Positions 16,255 through 25,369 are shown, numbered from the stretch's first letter. The stretch is 64,000 nt of DNA from Elusimicrobiota bacterium (GCA_017528425.1 JAFXOV010000024.1:97406-161405), one strand, 5' to 3'. The notes: generated by a model not told the origin, from the sequence alone. Made by a program: numbers and translations.

Positions 16255-18108
16255 TTATTTATTCAACAATTTTAAAATTTGTGTTTCTATATTTTCTACG
16301 GAAAAACCGTATTTTTCTCTTATTAAACTTTGTTTACCGTGCTCTATGAATTTGTCCGGTAAACCTATCGAATATATTTTTGCATCCGTTCCGGACAAAA
16401 TTGATTTTACCGTTTCTCCCATACCGCCTATCAACGAACCTTCTTCAACGGTAACAATTTTATTTGTATATTTTAAAATATCTTTTATTGCCTGTTCGTC
16501 AAACGGCTTTAAAAATCTCATATTTAATACAGATACCGACACACCTTTACTTTCAAGATCTTTTGCAGCATCCAAACAAACCTGCCAAACATTTCCCAAA
16601 CAAACTATGCAAGCATCTTTACCTTCCTTTTCCGATTTTGCTTTACCTACTTCCAACACGTCGAAATCTCTATGGAAAGATGCGATTCTTGTTCCGCTGC
16701 CTCTAGGATATCTTATTACAGAAGGATTCTTTAACGTTAATGCGGTATTAAGCATATCCTGCAACTCGGTTTCATTTGCAGGTGCCATAATTGTTAAATT
16801 CGGTATATATTTTAAATAAGCTAAATCGAATGCTCCGTGATGTGTTGCTCCGTCTTCACCGACAAGTCCCGCTCTGTCGAGCATCATAATAACGGGAAGA
16901 TTTTGTAATGCAACATCGTGAATAATGCTGTCCAAAGATCTTTGCATAAACGTGGAATATATAGCAACCACCGGTTTTAAACCGCCTGCTGCAAGCGCGG
17001 CTGCAAACGTTACCGCATGAGCTTCGTCTATACCGACATCAAAAAATCTGTCGGGATACTTTTTTGAAAATTCTTTTAAACCTGTACCGTCCGGCATGGC
17101 TGCAGTTATTGCAACAATTTTATCGTCTTGTTGTGCAAGTTTAACTATAGCTTTTGAAAAAACTTCGGTATATGTAACTTTTTTTAAAGAAAGAGTTTTT
17201 CCTGTTTCTTTGTCGAAGGGTCCTATACCGTGAAACTTTGTAGGATCTTGTTCCGCAGGTTTGTATCCTTTACCTTTTTTTGTTACTATGTGTAACAAAA
17301 CAGGGCCTTTAAAATCTTTAACTTTTGTTAACATCTCAATTAATTGATTTATGTTATGCCCGTCTATAGGCCCGACATAAGTAAATCCCATTTCTTCAAA
17401 CATAAGTCCCGGAAAAAGAATCGTTTTAAATCTTTTAACCAACTTTTTTATTGAATTGAAACTTAAAAATTTTAATTTAGAAACTATTTTTAAAACACTT
17501 TCTTCAATTCTCTTAACACCTGCGGCAGTTAAAATTTTGGCAAAATATCCTGCCAAAACTCCGACTTTTTGGGAAATGAACATTTGGTTATCATTCAAAA
17601 TAACAAGCATATCTTTTCCGAGTGTTCCCGCATTTTGTAACCCCTCAAATGCAAGACCGCCCGTCATGGAGCCGTCACCTATTATGGATACAACTTTATA
17701 ATTTTCTTTTTGTATATCTCTTGCGACCGCAAAGCCAAGTCCTGCCGAAATTGAAGTTGATGCATGTCCCGCGCCGAACGAATCGTATTTCGATTCGGAA
17801 ATTTTTGGAAATCCGCTGATACCTTGATACTGTCTTAAAGTATTAAATTTTTCTCTTCTGTCTGTAAGAATTTTGTGTGCGTATGCCTGATGACCGACAT
17901 CCCAAATGAATTTATCTTTTTCAACATCAAAGACATAATGAAGTGCTATTGTTAATTCAACAACACCTAAACTCGACGCAATATGACCGCCTGTTTTTGA
18001 TACGGTTTCTATTATCTCCTGTCTTACCTCTTGTGCAAGGTTAGGTAAAAGATCTTTTTTTACTATTTTTATTGCGTTAGGTGATGATATATTATCCAAT
18101 ATAGACAT
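16255..18108 (-). CDS. dxs: 1-deoxy-D-xylulose-5-phosphate synthase
   Basis: A thiamine-diphosphate enzyme that joins pyruvate and glyceraldehyde-3-phosphate at the start of the non-mevalonate isoprenoid route. Motifs seen are the His of VWDVGHQAYAHKILT, the TPP motif GDGSMTGGLAFEGLQNAG, GPIDGHN and, in the transketolase half, DRAGLVGEDGATHHG. Length is 617 aa. The AGGA site overlaps the ispA stop. It supplies precursors for ispA next door. Confidence 0.98.
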   Translation of the reverse strand: MSILDNISSPNAIKIVKKDLLPNLAQEVRQEIIETVSKTGGHIASSLGVVELTIALHYVFDVEKDKFIWDVGHQAYAHKILTDRREKFNTLRQYQGISGFPKISESKYDSFGAGHASTSISAGLGFAVARDIQKENYKVVSIIGDGSMTGGLAFEGLQNAGTLGKDMLVILNDNQMFISQKVGVLAGYFAKILTAAGVKRIEESVLKIVSKLKFLSFNSIKKLVKRFKTILFPGLMFEEMGFTYVGPIDGHNINQLIEMLTKVKDFKGPVLLHIVTKKGKGYKPAEQDPTKFHGIGPFDKETGKTLSLKKVTYTEVFSKAIVKLAQQDDKIVAITAAMPDGTGLKEFSKKYPDRFFDVGIDEAHAVTFAAALAAGGLKPVVAIYSTFMQRSLDSIIHDVALQNLPVIMMLDRAGLVGEDGATHHGAFDLAYLKYIPNLTIMAPANETELQDMLNTALTLKNPSVIRYPRGSGTRIASFHRDFDVLEVGKAKSEKEGKDACIVCLGNVWQVCLDAAKDLESKGVSVSVLNMRFLKPFDEQAIKDILKYTNKIVTVEEGSLIGGMGETVKSILSGTDAKIYSIGLPDKFIEHGKQSLIREKYGFSVENIETQILKLLNK

Positions 18109-18121
18109 TTACACTAATTTC

Positions 18122-19021
18122 CTAAAACTTTCTGTTTATCATGTAATCGGCCAAACTTTCAAAAACTTCTTTATTTACTTTAAATTTTGAAATTGCTTTC
18201 TTAGCTTCGTTAATTAATTTTATCGCATTTTTTTCCGACTGTTCTTTTCCGTAAAGTCTTAAATATGTCAACTTATCGTTATCGGCATCACTGCCGTTTT
18301 TGCCTAACAACTTTTTATCGGCATAAACATCTAAAATATCGTCTGCTATTTGAAAAGCTATACCGATATTGTGTCCGTACTTTTCAAGAGCTTTTAAATC
18401 TTTATCTTTTGCTCCGGCAAGGGTTGCGCCCATCAACAAACTTGCTTTTATTAAGTCGGATGTTTTATGTATATGAATATATTCCAGTTTCTTTTTACAG
18501 AAAGAAATGTTTTGTTTATTCCATTTTCCCGCTTCGATTGTATCTTCGGCCTGTCCCGCTATCATACCTTTATATCCGGAATAGTCTGCAAACAATCTTA
18601 TCGCTTTTACAATTCTGTCTGCAGGGACATTTGCTTTTGCTATTAAATTAAAAGATTCCGTAAGTAAAGCATCTCCCGCAAGTATCGCGGCACTTTCACC
18701 GAACTTTTTGTGACTTGTAGGTTTTCCTCTTCTTAAATCATCGTTATCCATTGCAGGTAAATCGTCGTGGATTAAAGAATAAGTATGTAAAAATTCAACG
18801 GCACAAATTGCAGATTCTATTTTCTTAATATCAAGTTTAAAACTTTCCGCACCGAGCATAACAAATATAGGTCTTAACCTTTTACCGCCGGCAAGAACGG
18901 AATATCTCATTGCCTGAGATATTATGGAATTATCTTTAGGCAAATATTTTTTTAATAATCTGTCTACCGATTTTCCTTTTTCTTTTAAATATTTTTTTAA
19001 GTCAAATACTTTATTTTTCAT
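18122..19021 (-). CDS. ispA: Polyprenyl (farnesyl/geranylgeranyl) diphosphate synthase
   Basis: It builds C15-C20 prenyl diphosphates. The first Asp-rich motif is HDDLPAMDNDD and the second is IADDILD, with GGKRLRP and the Lys of KTSDLIKAS. The true start is the ATG at 19021. It overlaps the xseB end by 11 nt, has GAAGG upstream and gives the family length of 299 aa. The reading frame is open further upstream only because it runs through xseB. Confidence 0.94.
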   Translation of the reverse strand: MKNKVFDLKKYLKEKGKSVDRLLKKYLPKDNSIISQAMRYSVLAGGKRLRPIFVMLGAESFKLDIKKIESAICAVEFLHTYSLIHDDLPAMDNDDLRRGKPTSHKKFGESAAILAGDALLTESFNLIAKANVPADRIVKAIRLFADYSGYKGMIAGQAEDTIEAGKWNKQNISFCKKKLEYIHIHKTSDLIKASLLMGATLAGAKDKDLKALEKYGHNIGIAFQIADDILDVYADKKLLGKNGSDADNDKLTYLRLYGKEQSEKNAIKLINEAKKAISKFKVNKEVFESLADYMINRKF

Positions 19022-19253
19022 TGGTGCCTTCTTTCTGTGTAAATTTTTCTTTTTCAAATTTACCGTTTTTTTCGACAAGAATTTCTATTTTTTTCTTTGT
19101 TTCGTCGAGTTTTGCCGAACATTGATTTACCAAAGAAACTCCCTCTTCAAAAAGTTTCATTGCTTTATCTATATCAAGTTGAGAATTTTCCATTTCGTCT
19201 ACAATAGTTTCCAATCTTTTTAAAGAAGCTTCAAAACTTGTGTTTTTTTTCAT
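19011..19253 (-). CDS. xseB: Exodeoxyribonuclease VII small subunit
   Basis: An 80-aa helical subunit that binds the XseA catalytic subunit. The pattern SFEASLKRLETIVDEMEN, LDKAM-like DIDKAMKLFEEG and the helical remainder match the family. GAGGG precedes the ATG, 8 nt after xseA. The Lys-rich tail overlaps the ispA start. Confidence 0.94.
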   Translation of the reverse strand: MKKNTSFEASLKRLETIVDEMENSQLDIDKAMKLFEEGVSLVNQCSAKLDETKKKIEILVEKNGKFEKEKFTQKEGTNEK

Positions 19254-19261
19254 TTTCCCTC

Positions 19262-20497
19262 TTATAAAACCTTTGTTTTTATGTTACCGTCGGACAAATT
19301 AACATCCAAAATATCGTCTTTAACAACTTGTTCCGTACTTTTCACGATTTTTCCGTCTTTAAAACAAACGGAATAACCTCTGTTCAATGTTTTTAACGGC
19401 GACAACAAATCCAACTTCTGTGCATTTAATTTTAAATTTTGTTGCTTATTTAAAACCAAATTATTTATATTAAAAATTAACTTTTCATTCAATTCGTCAA
19501 TATACTGAATTTTTTCTTCATATATTTCGTAAGGTTTCGATAATGCTCTGCAATTTTTAAAGAACTTAATTTTTTCATCATACAATTCGACGATATTCCT
19601 TATACTGTTAACCATACTGTTTTTTATCATCGAAAGTTTTTCTTCCAAATCGGTTCTGCTTTTAGCAACGATTTCTGCCGCTACCGACGGTGTCGGCGCT
19701 CTTAAATCGGCAACAAAATCCGCTATTGTAAAATCCACTTCATGACCTACGCAAGAAATTACAGGTATGTTGCTGTTATATATTGCTCTTGCAACAACTT
19801 CTTCGTTAAAAGCCCACAAATCTTCCAAAGAGCCGCCACCTCTGCCTACAAGCAAAACATCGAGTTCTTTATGGTTTTCATTCAAATATTTTATTGCATC
19901 CGCTATTTCAAACTTTGCGGTTTCTCCCTGAACTCTTACGGGATATATTAAAACTTCTACATTAGAAAATCTTCTGTCTAAAACCGACAATATATCGTGT
20001 AATGCGGCACCGTCTTTTGATGTCACCACACCGATTTTGTTCACTAAGTACGGTATTTCTTTTTTATGAGAACTGTCGAATAATCCTTCTTCCGCCAACT
20101 TCTTTTTTAACTTTTCAAACGCTTCCTGTAAAGAACCCACACCTTTTTCTTCAACGTGATAAACTTGTATTTGGTATGTTCCTCTGTTTATATAAGCAGT
20201 TATTTTACCGTAGACCAAAACCTGCATACCGTCTTTCAAAGAAAACTTCAACTTCTGATTATAGCCGGAAAACATCACTGCCGAAATCTGCGAATTTTCA
20301 TCTTTAAGGTTAAAATACATGTGCCCCGAAGAATATTGTTTAAATCCGGATATTTCACCGCAAATCCAAACTGTACGATAAGAGTCCTCAAGAATAGTTT
20401 TTATTTCACTATTTATTTGAGTAACAGAATAAATTAATCTGCCGTCATTATCGTTTTCCTGTTCGGCATTATTTTGAAAATCAAATAAATCAACCAT
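19262..20497 (-). CDS. xseA: Exodeoxyribonuclease VII large subunit
   Basis: The catalytic subunit of a single-strand DNA exonuclease. An N-terminal OB fold (TVWICGEISGFKQYSSGHMYF) is followed by the catalytic domain with VGRGGGSLEDLWAFNEE and CVGHEVDFTIADFVAD, and a coiled-coil region. Length is 411 aa. The AGGA ribosome-binding site lies within the 3' arm of a perfect small hairpin immediately upstream. Confidence 0.96.
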   Translation of the reverse strand: MVDLFDFQNNAEQENDNDGRLIYSVTQINSEIKTILEDSYRTVWICGEISGFKQYSSGHMYFNLKDENSQISAVMFSGYNQKLKFSLKDGMQVLVYGKITAYINRGTYQIQVYHVEEKGVGSLQEAFEKLKKKLAEEGLFDSSHKKEIPYLVNKIGVVTSKDGAALHDILSVLDRRFSNVEVLIYPVRVQGETAKFEIADAIKYLNENHKELDVLLVGRGGGSLEDLWAFNEEVVARAIYNSNIPVISCVGHEVDFTIADFVADLRAPTPSVAAEIVAKSRTDLEEKLSMIKNSMVNSIRNIVELYDEKIKFFKNCRALSKPYEIYEEKIQYIDELNEKLIFNINNLVLNKQQNLKLNAQKLDLLSPLKTLNRGYSVCFKDGKIVKSTEQVVKDDILDVNLSDGNIKTKVL

Positions 20498-20498
20498 T

Positions 20499-20520
20499 AA
20501 AAAATCCTACGGATTTTTTT
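20499..20520. promoter_or_regulatory. Hairpin covering the xseA ribosome-binding site
   Basis: AAAAATCC, a 3-nt loop and GGATTTTT pair perfectly. On the minus strand the AGGA that should bind the ribosome is at the loop and stem of this hairpin. It could lower xseA translation, or it may be the end of an upstream transcript. Confidence 0.5.
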
Positions 20521-20586
20521 GAAGATTTGAAGATTGGATGATTGGAAGATTGGAAGTTTAAATGTAAAATTTGCTTTACAAATTTT
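20521..20586. repeat. GAAGATTGG tandem words and an AAAATTTG/CAAATTTT hairpin
   Basis: Positions 20521-20555 hold four near-copies of GAAGATTGG. Positions 20566-20573 pair with 20579-20586. Similar words occur at 20691-20724 (inverted), 26853-26878 and 32909-32928. Confidence 0.6.
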
Positions 20587-20600
20587 GTTATTATTTATAG

Positions 20601-20625
20601 ATTCTGAATCAAGTTCAGAATGACA
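20601..20625 (+). repeat. Dispersed palindrome, copy 2
   Basis: Perfect 7-bp arms ATTCTGA and TCAGAAT flank the loop ATCAAGT and are followed by GACA. Confidence 0.75.
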
Positions 20626-20636
20626 ACCTATTTTTC

Positions 20637-20662
20637 TGTCATTGCGGACTACGATCCGCAAT
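20637..20662 (-). repeat. Dispersed palindrome, copy 3 (inverted)
   Basis: Read on the minus strand, ATTGCGGA and TCCGCAAT flank TCGTAG and end in GACA. It points towards copy 2, so the two form a head-to-head pair 12 nt apart. Confidence 0.7.
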
Positions 20663-20748
20663 CTATCTAAATATTTCTTCCTTTTTTCCTCTAATCTTCT
20701 ATTCTTCTAATCTTCTATTCTTCAAGAGTTTTTGCCAAGCAAAAATTT

Positions 20749-22302
20749 TTATTTTGCTATATCTTGTGCTCTTACTTCTCTGATAACCGTAACTTTAATT
20801 TGTCCCGGGTATTCCAACTCATTTTCAATCTTTTTAGCTATATCATGAGCCAAAACTTGAGATTGTGCATCGTCTATATTTTCAGGTTCAACCAATATTC
20901 TGACTTCTCTTCCCGCTTGAATTGCATAAGCACTTGATACACCTTTAAACTCTTTTGCAACAGTTTCAAGTTTTTCAAGTCTCTTCAAATAATTTTCTAT
21001 AGTTTCTCTTCTTGCACCCGGTCTTGCTGCGGAAATTGCATCAGCAGCAATAATAACAAAAGCTTCAGGGCTTTGCGGTTCAGCAAAGCCTTCATGGTGA
21101 GCAAGTATAGCATTTACCATCTTAGGAGATTCTCCGTACTTCTTTGCAAGTTCTGCCGAAATCTGATGATGTGTTCCTTCAACTTCATGGTCTACAGCTT
21201 TACCTATATCGTGCATAAGACCTGCTTTTTTACAGAATGTTACATCAAGTCCGAGCTCACCGGCTATTGCACCTGCAAGCCATGTAACTTCAAGTGTATG
21301 TTGCAACTGGTTTTGACCGTAAGATGTTCTGAATTTAAGTCTACCGAGCAACTTAATAATTTCGGGATGAAGTCCCGGAACGCCGGAATCTATTGCGGCT
21401 TGTTCACCGGTTTCTTTTATCATATCTTCAACTTCTTTTTGCATTTTCTGAACAACTTCCTCTATTCTTGCAGGATGAATTCTTCCGTCGGCAATAAGTT
21501 TTTCCAACGCTTTTTTGGCAACGAATCTTCTTACTCCGTCAAATGCGGAAATTGTAATTGCTTCAGGAGTATCATCTATAATCAAATCCACGCCTGTTGC
21601 CTGTTCAAAAGCTTTAATATTTCTTCCTTCTCTACCGATAATTCTTCCTTTTATTTCATCGTTAGGAATTTGTACCGTGGATGTTGTAGTATCAACCGTA
21701 TGATCGGCAGCAACTTTTTGAATAGCAATAGAGAGAATTTCTTTTGCCTTTTTGTTGGCATTTTCTCTCGTCTCCTGCTCTATCCTTTGCCCTAAAATAG
21801 CAGCATCTCTTTTTGCTTCGTCAACCATTTCTTTTACTAATCTTTCTTTTGCTTCCTCTCTTGTTAATCCCGAAAGCTTTTCCAAAATGGTTTTCTGTTC
21901 ATTTTTTATTTGTTCAACTTCGGAAAGTTTCTGCTCCACATTTTTTTCTTTATTTTCTACATTTTTCTCTTTTTGTTGCAAATCTTTTTCTTTTTTATCA
22001 AGAGAATCCATTTTTCTGTCGAGATTATCTTCTCTTTGATTTAATCTTTTTTCGGTATTTTGTATTTCTACTTTTCTTTCTTTTATTTCTTTTTCGGCTT
22101 CTTTTCTTTCTCTATCGGCATTGTCTCTTGCAGCCATAATTATTTCTTTCGCCTTTGCATCACCCTTAATCTTTGCTTCGTTAATTATATTGTCCGCTCT
22201 CTGTTCTACCGAGTTTGCATCAAATTTTGCAAACACATACCTTAAAATAAAACCTACTATAAAACCTATTGCTATACAACCTGATATAAGAATTATATCC
22301 AT
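20749..22302 (-). CDS. rny: Ribonuclease Y
   Basis: A membrane-anchored endoribonuclease that starts mRNA decay. One N-terminal membrane helix (residues 4-25) is followed by a long charged coiled coil (30-200). A KH domain follows with the GREG loop at 223-226, then an HD hydrolase domain with HD at 364-365. The C-terminus follows the family. Length is 517 aa. GGGGAG lies 9 nt before the ATG. Its presence marks a Gram-positive-type mRNA decay strategy in a diderm. Confidence 0.98.
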   Translation of the reverse strand: MDIILISGCIAIGFIVGFILRYVFAKFDANSVEQRADNIINEAKIKGDAKAKEIIMAARDNADRERKEAEKEIKERKVEIQNTEKRLNQREDNLDRKMDSLDKKEKDLQQKEKNVENKEKNVEQKLSEVEQIKNEQKTILEKLSGLTREEAKERLVKEMVDEAKRDAAILGQRIEQETRENANKKAKEILSIAIQKVAADHTVDTTTSTVQIPNDEIKGRIIGREGRNIKAFEQATGVDLIIDDTPEAITISAFDGVRRFVAKKALEKLIADGRIHPARIEEVVQKMQKEVEDMIKETGEQAAIDSGVPGLHPEIIKLLGRLKFRTSYGQNQLQHTLEVTWLAGAIAGELGLDVTFCKKAGLMHDIGKAVDHEVEGTHHQISAELAKKYGESPKMVNAILAHHEGFAEPQSPEAFVIIAADAISAARPGARRETIENYLKRLEKLETVAKEFKGVSSAYAIQAGREVRILVEPENIDDAQSQVLAHDIAKKIENELEYPGQIKVTVIREVRAQDIAK

Positions 22303-22330
22303 AATCTAAGCTCCCCTTTTATATATAAAA

Positions 22331-22933
22331 TTATTTTTTATAAAGATTTGAAACATCTATCATTCTTTTTTCAGTCAATATTCTGCCTACAGGTAAATCA
22401 TATTTGCCGTTAGGTATTTTATCTATCAACTGTATTTCAAATGCAAGACCTATTCTTTTTGTAATGTCTGTTCCTTCAAGCCATCTGTCATAATATCCTT
22501 TCCCGTAACCGACTCTGTATCCATAAGTATCAAAGACTATACCCGGAACAAAAATCAAATCGATATCTTCTTTGGCTACTACTTCATCTTCGTTGAATTC
22601 CGGTTGTCTTATTCCATAAACTTTATCAAAGCAATCTTCAAGTTTATTGATTTTAACTGCTGTCATTATACCGTCACCCGGATTTTGTATTACCGGAACC
22701 GCAACTTCTTTACCATCCAACAAAAACTCGTTTATCATTGCGTCGGTAACAACTTCCGAACCATAAGACAAATAAAACATAACTATCTGAGAATCTTGAT
22801 ACTCTTTCAATTTTTTTATTCTTGATAAGATAATATTGCTATAAGCAAACCTTAAAGTCGGTTCTAACCTATCTCTGATTTTCAGATAATCGTATCTTAT
22901 TTTACTTTTTTCTGAATTTTGTAATTCTTTCAT
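22331..22933 (-). CDS. 5-formyltetrahydrofolate cyclo-ligase
   Basis: It converts 5-formyl-THF to 5,10-methenyl-THF using ATP. The family C-terminal signature is YGYRVGYGKGYYDRWLEG near residues 136-153. The N-terminal ATP-binding Arg/Lys segment and FYLSYGSEV also fit. Length is 200 aa. It follows zapA with an RNA candidate in between, the same order as the zapA-ssrS-fau arrangement known in proteobacteria. Confidence 0.93.
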   Translation of the reverse strand: MKELQNSEKSKIRYDYLKIRDRLEPTLRFAYSNIILSRIKKLKEYQDSQIVMFYLSYGSEVVTDAMINEFLLDGKEVAVPVIQNPGDGIMTAVKINKLEDCFDKVYGIRQPEFNEDEVVAKEDIDLIFVPGIVFDTYGYRVGYGKGYYDRWLEGTDITKRIGLAFEIQLIDKIPNGKYDLPVGRILTEKRMIDVSNLYKK

Positions 22934-23008
22934 TAATTTTTACCTCGTAATATTTATACGAAAAAATATACTGCCTTTTTATCTCAAAAAACTTATAAAA
23001 AAAAGAAA

Positions 23009-23162
23009 ACCCCCGCAATTGCCGTGTCTGTTAGGTATTTAAAGCCCTTTTTTACAAGTGAGAAACATGGTTTATGCTAATTTGCATAACTCGCATGTAT
23101 TTTCTCCTAAAGAACTTCATCGGAATAAATACTCTAACTAAGAATCACCAACAATGCAGGGT
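23009..23162 (-). ncRNA. ssrS: Candidate 6S RNA
   Basis: The zapA to cyclo-ligase gap has the classic 6S RNA position and can fold as one long rod on the minus strand. The closing stem pairs 23162-23152 with 23021-23009. The next stem pairs 23138-23126 with 23041-23030, and a third pairs 23117-23109 with 23050-23042 through G-U pairs. Outer stems pair 23106-23094 with 23069-23060, and the tip pairs 23089-23084 with 23077-23072 around AAATTA. An internal bubble (13 by 8 nt) separates the first two stems. A U-rich tract follows the 3' end. About 154 nt is somewhat short for 6S RNA, so identity is probable, not certain. Confidence 0.68.
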
Positions 23163-23195
23163 ATATAGTTTTTATATATATTAGACTTATATATA

Positions 23196-23486
23196 TTAAA
23201 TTGGTAAATCCATGGAATCTACCAACTTTATCAACTCATTCATCCTTTTAGTATTTGTATCTAAAAATACTTCTTGTTTACCCTTAATTGTTTGCAATTC
23301 CAACACAATTTTGAAAATAGCTATAGCTCTTAATATCGATGTATCCATAATGTCGCTATGCTCTTTTCTAACCTGCTCATATATTTTATTTGCCAACTCA
23401 ACAGCACAATTCGCATCGAATTCTGTTGTTTCATTGTCAATGATATTAACGGGAATACCCATTATTTTTGAGTTTATGTTTACCAT
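23196..23486 (-). CDS. zapA: Cell division protein ZapA-like
   Basis: A 96-aa protein resembling ZapA, which bundles FtsZ at the division site. The N-terminal strand region (INSKIMGIPVNI) and the helix with LRAIAIFKIVLEL and later LIKLVDSM follow the family outline. It overlaps the preceding coiled-coil gene by one base, and the 6S candidate and cyclo-ligase follow. Sequence similarity of ZapA is always weak, so context carries much of this call. Confidence 0.78.
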   Translation of the reverse strand: MVNINSKIMGIPVNIIDNETTEFDANCAVELANKIYEQVRKEHSDIMDTSILRAIAIFKIVLELQTIKGKQEVFLDTNTKRMNELIKLVDSMDLPI

Positions 23487-23728
23487 TATAAACTTATACT
23501 CTCTATTTTATTTAAAACTTTTTTTATTTTATGGGCAATCTTTTTCTGCTTGTCCTGAAAAGACAATAAATCTAAATTTTTTTCTTTTAACTTCTTTATT
23601 TCTCTGTTAAGAAAATCTTTTTCAACTTCCAACTTAGAATTTTTTTCTTTTAAATCGTTATAATCTTTTTTTAATTTAGCTAACTTTTTTTTTATTACAT
23701 CATATAAAGATTCATCAATTTTTTCCAT
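23486..23728 (-). CDS. Short coiled-coil protein next to zapA, ZapB-like
   Basis: An 80-aa, highly charged, almost wholly coiled-coil protein (heptads over residues 8-75, with many Lys, Glu and Leu). No enzyme motif is present. Position one base upstream of zapA suggests a division partner analogous to ZapB, but coiled-coil content alone proves nothing. It has the best promoter in the window, ending 5 nt from its ATG, and no ribosome-binding site. Confidence 0.7.
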   Translation of the reverse strand: MEKIDESLYDVIKKKLAKLKKDYNDLKEKNSKLEVEKDFLNREIKKLKEKNLDLLSFQDKQKKIAHKIKKVLNKIESISL

Positions 23729-23733
23729 AATTT

Positions 23734-23762
23734 ATAATATAAAAAGTTGTTAACATTGTCAA
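23734..23762 (-). promoter_or_regulatory. Strong predicted leaderless promoter of the zapB-like/zapA/6S unit
   Basis: On the minus strand a perfect TTGACA, 17 nt and TATTAT are followed by 5 nt and then ATG. Transcription would begin at the start codon. Confidence 0.75.
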
Positions 23763-23801
23763 GCTAAAAAATATTTAATTTATCAATAAATTATTGATTT
23801 T

Positions 23802-24740
23802 TTACAAAAGTAAACTTCCAACCTTAATTTGTGCCCCGTTTACAAAATCAAAAGCAGCCATTTGAGCCTTACTTTCCGGTTGCACTTTTGTTACAAACAA
23901 AGCATCTTTACCGCACTTTACGGTAAAGCCTAAACCTTTATTTATTTCAAGTATAGTTCCAACCTGTTTATTTGACAAGTCTTTTACTACACTACATTCC
24001 AAAATTTTTAACATTTTACCGGACATTCTTCCATCACCGACGGTACAAAAAATTTTCGGCCATAAACAAAGACCTCTGTATAAATTGTATATTTCTTCAG
24101 CGGATTTATTCCAATCTATTTTCCCGTTTTCTTTCGTAAATACGGAACAAAAAGAAGGTTCTCCTTCCTGTTTTTTAGCTGAACAGTTACCGCTATCCAA
24201 CAAATTCAATGCATCGTTCATTACTTTTACACCTAAAACATTTAGTTTATCAAATAAAGTTTCCGATGTGTCTTTAATATCTATGTCTAATTCTTTCTGT
24301 AACAAAATGTTTCCGGTATCTAAACCTTTTTCGATATAAAAAGCGGTAACACCCGTTTTTGTGCAACCGTCTATTAATGCTTGTTGAACAGGAGATGCTC
24401 CTCTGTATTTGGGAAGCAATGAAAAATGTATATTAAAACAACCGTATTTAGGTAACGTAAAAACTTTTTCCGGAATAATTTTGCCGAAAGAAACAACTAC
24501 GCCGACATCCGCATTACAATTCTTTATTTTTTCTGCGATTTCATCATTGAACTTATCGACTTGTATGTAAGGTATATTTTTTTCTACGGCAAACTCTTTT
24601 ACCGCAGGCGCTTTTATTTTGTTTGATCTGCCTACGGGTTTATCACACATGGTAACAACAGATACTACTTCATGTTTAGCATCTATATTTTCCAAAAAAT
24701 ATTTAGAAATATTTGCTGTTCCGAAAAATATTATTTTCAC
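23802..24740 (-). CDS. fmt: Methionyl-tRNA formyltransferase
   Basis: It formylates initiator Met-tRNA using 10-formyl-THF. The catalytic region shows NIHFSLLPKYRGASPVQ with the Asn and His, and the catalytic Asp in GLDTG. I place the start at the GTG 24740, whose GTGA overlaps the def stop. This gives 312 aa and the standard start KIIFFGTA. Starting further upstream would add a Lys-Arg-rich tail read from def. A ribosome-binding AGGA lies about 9 nt before. Confidence 0.94.
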   Translation of the reverse strand: MKIIFFGTANISKYFLENIDAKHEVVSVVTMCDKPVGRSNKIKAPAVKEFAVEKNIPYIQVDKFNDEIAEKIKNCNADVGVVVSFGKIIPEKVFTLPKYGCFNIHFSLLPKYRGASPVQQALIDGCTKTGVTAFYIEKGLDTGNILLQKELDIDIKDTSETLFDKLNVLGVKVMNDALNLLDSGNCSAKKQEGEPSFCSVFTKENGKIDWNKSAEEIYNLYRGLCLWPKIFCTVGDGRMSGKMLKILECSVVKDLSNKQVGTILEINKGLGFTVKCGKDALFVTKVQPESKAQMAAFDFVNGAQIKVGSLLL

Positions 24741-25246
24741 CAGTTTTTTCCTTTTTTTCTTCTTCTTATTTCTTTTTCGACGAGTTTTCTTTTCCAATCC
24801 GGAAGATAATCTATAAATACTTTACCGTTAAGATGATCTATTTCATGCTGAAACGCTTTGGCTAAAAAACCTTCAACTTCAACTTCTTTTAAATTACCTT
24901 TTAAGTCAACGTATTCTACACGAACTTTATTCCATCTTTTTACTTTTTCATAAATTTTCGGAAAAGACAAACAACCTTCTTCCAATTCAACTTTATCTTC
25001 TCCCGATAAAACTTTTGGGTTTATTAATACTATGGGATTTCTTTTCCCTTCCGGAACAACATCTATAACACAAATTTGCAAAGAAACACCAACCTGCGGA
25101 CCTGCAAGTCCTACACCGGGTGCAGCATACATTGTTTCCAACATATCTTCAGCCAATTGTATAATATCGTCGGTAATTTCCGTTACAGGTGCTGTTTTTT
25201 TTCTTAGTACAGGATCACCGTATTTTACTATTTTCAAAATTGCCAT
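24737..25246 (-). CDS. def: Peptide deformylase
   Basis: A metalloenzyme that removes the N-formyl group from new proteins. Motif 1 is GVGLAGPQ (usual GLAAPQ, one Ala to Gly), motif 2 EEGCLSFP with the metal Cys, and motif 3 QHEIDHLNG with the two metal His and catalytic Glu. Length is 169 aa. AGAGG precedes the ATG. It is translationally coupled to fmt. Confidence 0.97.
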   Translation of the reverse strand: MAILKIVKYGDPVLRKKTAPVTEITDDIIQLAEDMLETMYAAPGVGLAGPQVGVSLQICVIDVVPEGKRNPIVLINPKVLSGEDKVELEEGCLSFPKIYEKVKRWNKVRVEYVDLKGNLKEVEVEGFLAKAFQHEIDHLNGKVFIDYLPDWKRKLVEKEIRRRKKGKNW

Positions 25247-25354
25247 ATATACCTCTAAAATAACATTTTTCTTATTATATTAAATTGAAGAAAAAAAATA
25301 CAACGCGACAACGATAATTAACAATTAGTAATTTCGTAACAAAAACAAAAAAAA

Positions 25355-25363
25355 TGATATAAT
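25355..25363 (+). promoter_or_regulatory. Extended -10 promoter directly before the FAD oxidase gene
   Basis: TGATATAAT contains TG, one base and a perfect TATAAT, ending 6 nt before the ATG at 25370. A clear -35 box is absent, as allowed for extended -10 promoters. Confidence 0.65.
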
Positions 25364-25369
25364 ACGGGC

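Noticed and set aside
18122..19078. Longer ispA start at 19078
   Set aside because: The first 19 residues are Lys-rich and read through xseB. The ATG at 19021 has a ribosome-binding site and gives the family length.
20521..20560. GAAGATTGG tandem words as a CRISPR array
   Set aside because: The units are about 9-10 nt and imperfect, with no spacers, and no cas gene is nearby.
22934..23195. Small protein gene in the zapA to cyclo-ligase gap
   Set aside because: I found no open frame with a start and ribosome-binding site. The stretch folds as RNA instead.
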